19,859 nt of DNA from an uncultured Selenomonadales bacterium. Lineage in GTDB: Bacteria; Bacillota; Negativicutes; Selenomonadales; Selenomonadaceae. Below, in pieces: positions 1 to 5,984 of the stretch. The notes under the pieces were generated by a model that saw nothing but the letters and a program-made list of their open reading frames with translations, made no database searches and was not told the origin of the DNA. The stretch covers positions 1-19,859 of the forward strand of contig CAMVIO010000009.1 of assembly GCA_947167555.1 (NCBI GenBank), read 5' to 3'. Each line of letters opens with the position of its first letter. The first letter of the stretch is position 1. The position numbers and the translations under genes were made by a program.

Positions 1-409
1 TCGGGAGAAACACACGCGGGAGTGTTTTGTCGTGTTGGAAGAAGGGGCGGACGCGATCCGCATCGAACAAGAGATTAAGACGATGCCGAATTATTTTGCC
101 GACTATGATACGACCGTCCATTTTATCAGCGAGAACGAGTTCAATGAGAAACATGGCGGTCTTGCACACGGCGGTTTCGTAATCCGTTCGGGCTCGACAG
201 GGGAGAACGGCGCGCACAAGCACGTTGTGGAGTTCAGCTTGAAGCTTGACTCTAATCCGGAATTTACTGCCAGCGTCCTTGTCGCTTACGCGCGTGCGAT
301 TCATCGTCTTGCGGCGGAGGGCCACAAGGGCGCAAAAACGGTTCTCGACATTCCACCTGCCTATCTGTCTCCGAAAAAGAACGAAGAATTGCGGGCCTCG
401 TTACTATAA
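1..409 (+). CDS. ddh: meso-diaminopimelate D-dehydrogenase, C-terminal part (cut by window edge)
   Basis: The reading frame is open from base 2 and runs 135 residues to a TAA at 407-409; the start lies outside the window. The visible part matches the C-terminal domain of Ddh from memory of the Corynebacterium enzyme: a Cys-Phe-Val-Val strand, TMPNYFADYD, the HGG turn in LAHGGFVI, VEFSLKLDSNPEFTAS, and a closing SPK segment. The enzyme is an NADPH-dependent reductive aminase that makes meso-DAP directly from tetrahydrodipicolinate, bypassing the succinylase or acetylase routes, and so supplies lysine and peptidoglycan synthesis in the cytoplasm. A GTG at 32 could be read as a start but would remove family-conserved residues, so I treat the gene as truncated only by the window. 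It is followed by a hairpin terminator at 441-483. Confidence 0.9.
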   Translation, partial: REKHTRECFVVLEEGADAIRIEQEIKTMPNYFADYDTTVHFISENEFNEKHGGLAHGGFVIRSGSTGENGAHKHVVEFSLKLDSNPEFTASVLVAYARAIHRLAAEGHKGAKTVLDIPPAYLSPKKNEELRASLL

Positions 410-440
410 TTCTTTGCAATGGATAAATAACAAAATAAAG

Positions 441-483
441 ACGGAGCCGTTTACGTTTTATCACGTTACGGCTCCGTTTTTTT
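441..483. terminator. Rho-independent terminator between convergent genes
   Basis: A perfect 10-bp stem (ACGGAGCCGT at 441-450 with ACGGCTCCGT at 468-477) is followed by a run of seven T on the plus strand. On the minus strand the same stem is followed by a T-rich stretch (complement of 431-440), so it may also serve the convergent carboxyltransferase gene that ends at 502. Confidence 0.88.
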
Positions 484-501
484 GTCTGTGTTGTTACCGG
501 A

Positions 502-1872
502 TTACATTCTGCCCTTACTCTTGAAGAATTCTTCTGCGACCTGAGGGAATAGTGCGTAGGAGAGGACATCCTCTTCCGGCGCGTTGGCGTAGCCTTTGCC
601 CGCAAGCTGCTCCTTGAACTGAGCGACGGTCTTTTCCTTTGCGTCCTCCTTTGCGCAGTCGTCGATGATTTCGTTTTCGGGGATACCGAGCGTCTTAATC
701 AGGAACTCGCGGTCAATGGGCTTCGGTGTGCGACCGAATTTACCGCGGGCCAGATCCTTGACCTCTTTCGGTACCATTTTGTAACGCTGACCCATCATCA
801 CGTTCATCGTTGCCATCGTGCCGACGATTTGGCTGGACGGCGTAACGAGAGGCGGGAAGCCGAGATCGGCGCGCACGCGCGGCATTTCGTCGAGCAAATC
901 CTGATACTTGTCTTCCATACCCATTTCCTTGAGCTGGTTCGTCAAGTTCGAGAGCATGCCGCCCGGAATCTGGAAGTCGAGCACGTTCGGGTTCACGTCG
1001 AAGTATCCCTTGAGGTCAAATTCTTTGATGAGGTCCTGTTTTACCTTCGTAAAATGTTTGGAGATCGGAATCAGCTTCTGGCGGTCAAGGCCGGTGTCGC
1101 GCTCCGTGCCGACCAACGTCTCCACCATCGTTTCGGTGCAGGGCTGCGATGTGTCGCAGGAGAACGGAGCCAATGCGCAGTCGATGATGTCGACGCCCGC
1201 TTCAATGGCCTTCAAGTATGCCATAGAGCCGAAACCGCTGGTATAGTGCGTGTGGAGCTCAATGGGGACCTTCACTGCCGCCTTGAGTTTCTTGACGAGA
1301 TCTTCTGCGACGTAAGGCTTTAGAAGTCCCGACATATCCTTGATGCATACGGAGTGGCAACCCATTTCCTCAAGTTTTTTCGCCAGATCGACAAAGGTCT
1401 CGTTTGTATGATAGGGGCTGACCGTGTAAACGAGGCATCCTTGGACATGGGGCTTCTCTTGGCATTTCAAAGCCTCGTCGATGGCCGTGGTCAGATTGCG
1501 GATATCGTTCAGCGCGTCGAAAATGCGAAATACAGCGACGCCATGCTTTGACGCCTGACGCACAAAAGCGCGAACCACGTCGTCGGAATAATGGTTGTAT
1601 CCGAGAAGGTTCTGCCCGCGAAGCAGCATCTGGATTGGTGTTTTTTTCAAATGGGCTTTCAAGGTGTCGAGCCGTTCCCAAGGGTCTTCGCCAAGGAAGC
1701 GCAGGCATGAATCGAAGGTTGCGCCTCCCCATGCCTCCAGTGCGTTGTAACCAATGGCGTCCAGCGCTTCGAGCTGCGGTACCATTTGACCGATGCGCAT
1801 ACGGGTGGCGCAAAGGGACTGGTGCGCGTCGCGCAGGATAGTTTCCGTGATTTTTACGGGATTGTTTGCCAT
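502..1872 (-). CDS. oadA: Carboxyltransferase: oxaloacetate decarboxylase alpha / pyruvate carboxylase subunit B / 5S-type
   Basis: 456 residues forming the DRE-TIM-like carboxyltransferase barrel shared by oxaloacetate decarboxylase alpha, pyruvate carboxylase subunit B and the transcarboxylase 5S subunit. It moves a carboxyl group between biotin and pyruvate/oxaloacetate. Visible metal and active-site residues are D15 in TETILRDAHQSL, K178 in CIKDMSG (the lysine carbamylated in the family) and H207/H209 in ELHTHYTSG. The C-terminal biotinyl domain with its MKM motif, present in longer OadA proteins, is absent, so it must work with a separate biotin carrier protein not encoded here. The ATG start has an AAGGAAG ribosome site upstream. 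It is downstream of the transaminase-like gene on the same strand but has its own strong promoter. In this bacterial group an anaerobic decarboxylase or transcarboxylase role is plausible; sequence alone does not decide between OadA and PycB. Confidence 0.88.
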   Translation of the reverse strand: MANNPVKITETILRDAHQSLCATRMRIGQMVPQLEALDAIGYNALEAWGGATFDSCLRFLGEDPWERLDTLKAHLKKTPIQMLLRGQNLLGYNHYSDDVVRAFVRQASKHGVAVFRIFDALNDIRNLTTAIDEALKCQEKPHVQGCLVYTVSPYHTNETFVDLAKKLEEMGCHSVCIKDMSGLLKPYVAEDLVKKLKAAVKVPIELHTHYTSGFGSMAYLKAIEAGVDIIDCALAPFSCDTSQPCTETMVETLVGTERDTGLDRQKLIPISKHFTKVKQDLIKEFDLKGYFDVNPNVLDFQIPGGMLSNLTNQLKEMGMEDKYQDLLDEMPRVRADLGFPPLVTPSSQIVGTMATMNVMMGQRYKMVPKEVKDLARGKFGRTPKPIDREFLIKTLGIPENEIIDDCAKEDAKEKTVAQFKEQLAGKGYANAPEEDVLSYALFPQVAEEFFKSKGRM

Positions 1873-1916
1873 GATGATTCTCTCTTCCTTTCAATATTCA
1901 TTTAAAATCTTCTATA

Positions 1917-1945
1917 AGTATAGGAAAACGTATTGCCGTTGTCAA
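1917..1945 (-). promoter_or_regulatory. Near-consensus sigma-70 promoter of the carboxyltransferase gene
   Basis: On the minus strand TTGACA (1945-1940), a 17-base spacer and TATACT (1922-1917) form an almost perfect housekeeping promoter about 45 bases upstream of the ATG at 1872. The -35 box begins just 12 bases past the stop codon of the upstream transaminase-like gene. This suggests strong expression independent of that gene. Confidence 0.85.
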
Positions 1946-1957
1946 TCGTGAGAAATA

Positions 1958-2827
1958 TTATTCGATTGGCTTTGCCAGTTCCTCTTTTACATATTTCTTG
2001 TATGCGGCGAGGAACTTTTTTGTGAGCTCTCCGGGGACGCCGCTTCCGATTGGGTCGCGGTCGATCATCGTGATTGGGACGATTTCGTCGGCGGTATTCG
2101 TGAAGAAAGCTTCCTCAGCGCCTTTGACAAAGTCGGGCGTCAATGTTTTTTCCACAACGGTGACGCCAAGGGAAGGCGCAAGCTTTTCTTTGACAATGGT
2201 ACGTGTGACGCCGTTCAAAATCATTTCGTTTGCCGGGTGCGTCCAGAGCACCTCGTCCTTGACGATGAAGAAATTTGCATCTTCGCCTTCGGTGACGGTG
2301 TTTTTTTCCTTGCGGAAAAACAAGGCCTTCTTCGCATTCTTTTTCCGTGCTTCTTCGGCGGCGAGAACGCTGCCGAGAAGGTTCAACGAAGCGATATCGC
2401 AGCGCAGCCAGCGAATGTCATCGACGAGTGCAGCGCGGATACCGTTCTCTTGCCAGTCCATGTGAATCGGTATGTCGCGGATAATGACGTCAAGATGGGG
2501 AAGATTGATTTTCGGAGGTAAGTAGGAGCGAGGCGAGGTACCGCGGGTCAGTTGGAAGTAGATGATTCCTTCCCGGATTTCCGTCTTATCGATCAATTCG
2601 CCAAAGACTCCAACCATCTCCGCGTCGGTGTCCGTGATTGGGATGGAAAGCTCCCGCATCGAGCGACGATAGCGTTCCAAGTGCTCTTTCAGCGCGAAAC
2701 ATTTTCCATCGTAGACTCGGAGCGTCTCAAATACGCCGTCGCCGAATTGGTAGCCGCGGTTTTCAAGCCGAACGGCGTAAGTGTCCAGCGGTAAAAAAGC
2801 ACCGTCAAAATAAGCAAGTTCTTTCAA
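1958..2827 (-). CDS. D-amino acid transaminase-like protein (PLP fold type IV) lacking the catalytic lysine
   Basis: 289 residues, the usual length for class IV aminotransferases. It aligns closely with Bacillus D-amino acid transaminase (Dat), recalled from memory: ENRGYQFGDGVFETL, EHLER, FQLTRGTSPR, DIRWLRCD, SLNLLGSVLA, NTVTEGEDAN, THPANEMILNGVTR. Dat makes D-glutamate/D-alanine for peptidoglycan using PLP. The position of the Schiff-base lysine (DIKSLNLL in Bacillus, residue 146 counting Met) is Ala146 here, codon GCT. PLP-holding residues seem kept (R52, E180, T208/R209). Two carboxylate-binding residues also differ (Phe33 for Tyr, Tyr102 for His). Either this is a non-transaminase homologue or its chemistry differs. 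The start is TTG, supported by a strong AGGAGGT site 8 bases upstream. It is transcribed divergently from RNase J. Family assignment is firm; activity is not. Confidence 0.85.
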   Translation of the reverse strand: MKELAYFDGAFLPLDTYAVRLENRGYQFGDGVFETLRVYDGKCFALKEHLERYRRSMRELSIPITDTDAEMVGVFGELIDKTEIREGIIYFQLTRGTSPRSYLPPKINLPHLDVIIRDIPIHMDWQENGIRAALVDDIRWLRCDIASLNLLGSVLAAEEARKKNAKKALFFRKEKNTVTEGEDANFFIVKDEVLWTHPANEMILNGVTRTIVKEKLAPSLGVTVVEKTLTPDFVKGAEEAFFTNTADEIVPITMIDRDPIGSGVPGELTKKFLAAYKKYVKEELAKPIE

Positions 2828-2855
2828 TGTGCAAGACCTCCTATTCGATTCATAT

Positions 2856-2861
2856 ATTATA
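2856..2861 (-). promoter_or_regulatory. Probable -10 box of the transaminase-like gene
   Basis: The minus strand reads TATAAT about 30 bases upstream of the TTG start at 2827. No good -35 hexamer sits 16-18 bases further up, so only the -10 element is called. Confidence 0.4.
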
Positions 2862-2899
2862 GAAGAAATTACTGTCGAGGAAAAGGGGGAAATGGGAAA

Positions 2900-2921
2900 T
2901 TTTCAAATCTTTCTTTGAAAA
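2900..2921. repeat. Inverted repeat in the divergent promoter region
   Basis: Perfect 8-bp arms, TTTTCAAA (2900-2907) and TTTGAAAA (2914-2921), are separated by 6 bases. It lies upstream of both the leftward -10 box (2856-2861) and the rightward RNase J promoter, so it could be a regulator site. It is AT-rich and no binding protein can be named. Confidence 0.45.
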
Positions 2922-2981
2922 GTGGATATATCTCGGCAAATAAATCGCCTCGTCGAAAAGATGTCAAGTCGATTTTATTTA

Positions 2982-3010
2982 TCGACAAAAACGGAAATAA
3001 GCGTTATAAT
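2982..3010 (+). promoter_or_regulatory. Sigma-70 promoter of the RNase J gene
   Basis: TCGACA (2982-2987, five of six consensus bases), a 17-base spacer and a perfect TATAAT (3005-3010). Transcription would leave a leader of roughly 105 bases before the TTG start at 3124. A short inverted repeat, GTCGAT (2968-2973) and ATCGAC (2981-2986), overlaps the -35 box and could be an operator. Confidence 0.8.
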
Positions 3011-3123
3011 ACTCTTTATCGGAAATAGAACGGTCAATTCTTTTTGGTTATTCTTGGTTAGGCATTGAACGGTTCGGATTTCATTCTCTTTTTCATTCAA
3101 ATTAAAATGGAGGTGTTGTTTTT

Positions 3124-4788
3124 TTGTCGAAGGGACAACAAAAATTGCAGGTCATTCCTCTGGGCGGCTTGGGGGAGATCGGCAAAAATATGACGGTCAT
3201 TCGTGTGGACGATGAGATTCTGCTGATTGACGCAGGACTGATGTTCCCCGAAGATGACATGCTGGGCATTGACCTTGTGATTCCTGACATCACGTATTTG
3301 ATCGAGAATCGCGAAAAGATCAAGGCTATCGTCCTCACGCATGGGCATGAGGACCATATTGGCGCGCTTCCGTATGTGCTGAAGCAGATCGACGTGCCAG
3401 TTTACGGGACGAAGTTGACGTTGGGTATTTTGACGGGGCGGTTGAAAGAGCACAGTGTAAGCTGCGAAAAGCTAAAACCCGTTGCGCCGGGAGATGTAAT
3501 CAACATCGGCTGCTTCAGCGTCGGATTTATTCGTGTCAATCATAGTATACCGGATGCAGTGGGGCTTTCCATTCGTACGCCGGTGGGCATGATTGTCCAC
3601 ACAGGTGACTACAAGCTTGACTATACGCCGATTGATGGAGAAATGACAGATTTTCGCCGGTTCTCTGATTTGGGGAATCGTGGCGTACTGTTGCTCTTGG
3701 CAGATAGCACGAATGCGGAACGCGAAGGACATACGCCCAGCGAGCGAACAGTGGGTGCGGCTTTTGACAAAGCGTTTCACAACGCAAAGCAGCGCATCAT
3801 CGTTGCGACATTCTCATCAAATGTCCATCGCATTCAACAAGTCATTGACACGGCGGTGCGCTATAAGCGAAAAGTCGCTGTGCTCGGTCGCAGCATGGTG
3901 AACGTGGTCACGATTTCATTGGAGCTTGGCTATATCAGTGCACCGGAAGGTACGATTATCGACATTGACGAGATCAATTTCTACTCGCCGAACCAAGTCG
4001 TCGTTATCACGACGGGCAGCCAGGGCGAGCCGATGTCAGCGCTGACTCGCATGGCGGTGGGCGAGCATCGCAAAGTGACTATTGTGCCAGGCGATACGAT
4101 CATCATTTCGGCGACGCCGATTCCGGGCAATGAAAAACTTGTGTCGAAGACCATCGATCATTTGCTGAAGCTCGGCGCAAATGTCATCTATGGGCGAGGA
4201 GAGGGCATTCACGTATCCGGTCACGCAAGCCAAGAGGAAATCAAGCTGATGCACAACCTTGTGCGTCCTAAGTTTTTCATTCCGGTGCACGGTGAATACC
4301 GCCACCTGATCAAGCATGCAAAGCTTGCACAGGAGCTTGGGATGCCGAAGGAAAATATTTTCATCGGTGAAAACGGGCAAGTGATTGAATTTACCCACGA
4401 TACTGGCGCTGTAGTTGGGAAGGTTACGGCGGGCCGCGTGCTGGTGGATGGGCTTGGCGTTGGAGATGTCGGGAATATTGTGCTTCGCGACCGCAGACAG
4501 CTTTCCCAGGACGGCATTTTGATCATCGTGCTAACGATGAACAAAGAGACCGGCGAAGTTGTAGCCGGTCCGGATATCGTGTCCCGCGGTTTCGTCTATG
4601 TGCGAGAGTCTGAGGAATTGATGGATGAAGCGCGGGCACGAGTTGAACAGGCGCTCGACCGTTGCCAGGACGAGCGTGTCGTCGAATGGGGCGCAATCAA
4701 GTCGAATATTCGAGACGCTCTTGGGCGCTACTTGTTTGACAAGACCCGCCGTCGTCCGATGATCTTGCCTATAATTATGGAAGTCTGA
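3124..4788 (+). CDS. rnj: Ribonuclease J
   Basis: 554 residues, the normal size for RNase J, a metallo-beta-lactamase/beta-CASP nuclease with 5'-3' exonuclease and endonuclease activity in mRNA decay and RNA maturation. The zinc-binding signature LTHGHEDHIG gives H73, H75, D77 and H78; further ligands are likely H140 in RVNHSIPDA and D162 in HTGDYK. The beta-CASP part includes TTGSQGEP and GHASQEE, followed by a PVHGEYRHL motif and the RNase J C-terminal domain. The TTG start is supported by GGAGGTG 8 bases upstream; the N-terminal segment KLQVIPLGGLGEIGKNM is typical. The gene has its own promoter (2982-3010) and its own terminator (4796-4840), so it is probably monocistronic. Whether a second RNase J paralogue exists elsewhere cannot be seen. 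Confidence 0.96.
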   Translation: MSKGQQKLQVIPLGGLGEIGKNMTVIRVDDEILLIDAGLMFPEDDMLGIDLVIPDITYLIENREKIKAIVLTHGHEDHIGALPYVLKQIDVPVYGTKLTLGILTGRLKEHSVSCEKLKPVAPGDVINIGCFSVGFIRVNHSIPDAVGLSIRTPVGMIVHTGDYKLDYTPIDGEMTDFRRFSDLGNRGVLLLLADSTNAEREGHTPSERTVGAAFDKAFHNAKQRIIVATFSSNVHRIQQVIDTAVRYKRKVAVLGRSMVNVVTISLELGYISAPEGTIIDIDEINFYSPNQVVVITTGSQGEPMSALTRMAVGEHRKVTIVPGDTIIISATPIPGNEKLVSKTIDHLLKLGANVIYGRGEGIHVSGHASQEEIKLMHNLVRPKFFIPVHGEYRHLIKHAKLAQELGMPKENIFIGENGQVIEFTHDTGAVVGKVTAGRVLVDGLGVGDVGNIVLRDRRQLSQDGILIIVLTMNKETGEVVAGPDIVSRGFVYVRESEELMDEARARVEQALDRCQDERVVEWGAIKSNIRDALGRYLFDKTRRRPMILPIIMEV

Positions 4789-4795
4789 AAAAATT

Positions 4796-4840
4796 GCCGT
4801 ATGGAATTCCCGAAATAAGGGCTTTCATACGGTATTTTTT
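4796..4840 (+). terminator. Rho-independent terminator after RNase J
   Basis: The stem GCCGTATG/CATACGG (4797-4803 with 4826-4832) is extended inside by CCC/GGG pairing and followed by TATTTTTT (4833-4840). It starts 8 bases after the stop codon. Confidence 0.85.
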
Positions 4841-4861
4841 ATTTTGTCGTCAAAATAAAAA
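4836..4861. repeat. AT-rich hairpin directly behind the terminator
   Basis: A perfect 11-bp inverted repeat: TTTTTATTTTG (4836-4846), loop TCGT, CAAAATAAAAA (4851-4861), then five T. Its left arm is the T-run of the preceding terminator, so the two structures overlap. It may be a weak second terminator. Confidence 0.55.
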
Positions 4862-4906
4862 TTTTTGTCTGTGAATATCTTTCGAGTCAAATCATGAAAA
4901 ATGCGG

Positions 4907-4912
4907 TATAAT
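4907..4912 (+). promoter_or_regulatory. Probable -10 box for the ldt-polA-coaE-slt-polC run
   Basis: A perfect TATAAT sits 70 bases before the chosen start of the L,D-transpeptidase gene. The bases 16-18 upstream (around 4883-4890, GAGTCA-like) match the -35 consensus poorly, so an activator or a weak promoter is possible. Confidence 0.5.
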
Positions 4913-4982
4913 TAAGCAAGAATTTATGATGGTGATGGTGTACATGTTTGTTTTTGCCATCGAGAAAGCGGAGTGCTTTAGA

Positions 4983-5972
4983 ATGAAAAAGAAAATAGCC
5001 GGAATTCTTGCAGCTGTGCTTTTGCTTGGCATGTCGAATTTTGCTTGGGCGGAAACGACACAAAAGACAGCGGAGGAAAAAATTACAATCAATTTGGCCA
5101 GCCGTATCCTGACTTTTTGGAGAAACGGAAAAAAGGTCACGATGTATCCGGTTGCCGTAGGCAAACAAGAAACGCAGACGCCAACCGGCGAATTTTCCGT
5201 GCTCGAGATGGAGGTCAATCCCGAATGGGTAGATCCAAAGGACACGAAGAAGAAAGTCGAGTCAGGAGAGGACAATCCGCTCGGCTATCGGTGGATGGGC
5301 ATTGGCGGCCACTATGGCATTCATGGCACGAATCGTCCCGATTCTATTGGTGGCTATGTATCGAACGGCTGCATCCGTCTGTGGGAAGATAATGCCGAGG
5401 AACTCTATGAGCTTACGAGTATAGGGACGCCTGTGGAGATTGATTATGAACGTGTTGTGATTGAGCCTTTACCGGACGGACGTGTCGCTTTTTATATTTA
5501 TCCGGATGGGTATAATCGGCAGCAGCTTGATGTGGCATCAGTGAAAAAAGCGTTGGCAGCATATGGCGTAGCTGATCTGATTTCAGATGCGGACATAGAA
5601 GAAAAAATCGATGCGTCGGATGGAAAGCCGACATTTCTGTCTTGCGCTTATCGCGTCGAGATCGAAAATCTTTGGGTTTCCGGCATAGCGGTAAAGTTGG
5701 AGAAAGGTATTTATATTCCAGTGGCGTCTATTTCCGCAGTTACGAAGCAGCCTGTCGTTTCCGATTGGGATGCGAAGACGCTTTCCACTACAAAGGGAAA
5801 GGTTCCGGGGGAATGGATGAATAATTCATGGTATATCCGATTGGAAGATGTGCCGACGCTGTTTGAACTTTTCGGTAAGGTTGAACCAGACGGCGTCCTG
5901 CGTCTTCGCAAGGCACCGCAACAACCGATTCGACCTCAGGAATTGATGAAAGAGGAGAAAGGCAAAGGATAA
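4983..5972 (+). CDS. Secreted L,D-transpeptidase (YkuD domain)
   Basis: 329 residues from ATG 4983. It begins with a signal peptide: basic MKKK, a hydrophobic stretch and an AWA-E cleavage-type site near residue 23. The YkuD catalytic region follows, with H114 in YGIHGTNRP and C130 in SNGCIRL, the nucleophile that forms 3-3 (DAP-DAP) peptide cross-links or attaches proteins to peptidoglycan in the periplasm. Residues about 160-329 form an extra C-terminal region without a recognised motif; its repeated strand pattern loosely recalls copper-amine-oxidase-N-like stalk domains, which is only a guess. The reading frame is open to an ATG at 4926, but 4983 gives a proper signal peptide and has GGAG 9 bases upstream. 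First gene of a close-packed run with polA 12 bases downstream. Confidence 0.88.
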   Translation: MKKKIAGILAAVLLLGMSNFAWAETTQKTAEEKITINLASRILTFWRNGKKVTMYPVAVGKQETQTPTGEFSVLEMEVNPEWVDPKDTKKKVESGEDNPLGYRWMGIGGHYGIHGTNRPDSIGGYVSNGCIRLWEDNAEELYELTSIGTPVEIDYERVVIEPLPDGRVAFYIYPDGYNRQQLDVASVKKALAAYGVADLISDADIEEKIDASDGKPTFLSCAYRVEIENLWVSGIAVKLEKGIYIPVASISAVTKQPVVSDWDAKTLSTTKGKVPGEWMNNSWYIRLEDVPTLFELFGKVEPDGVLRLRKAPQQPIRPQELMKEEKGKG

Positions 5973-5984
5973 GCGGAGGGCGGA

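Noticed and set aside
1943..1968. CAATCG/CGATTG inverted repeat at the end of the transaminase-like gene as a terminator
   Set aside because: Only six base pairs around a 14-base loop and no T-run on the minus strand, and it overlaps the stop codon and the next promoter; too weak to call.
4921..4946. Run of His codons on the minus strand opposite ATGATGGTGATGGTG
   Set aside because: Arises from a short ATG/GTG repeat in a leader region; the surrounding minus frame has no protein-like features.
4926..4982. Upstream ATG start for the L,D-transpeptidase at 4926
   Set aside because: It would put 19 residues before a typical MKKK signal peptide; ATG 4983 has GGAG at good spacing.
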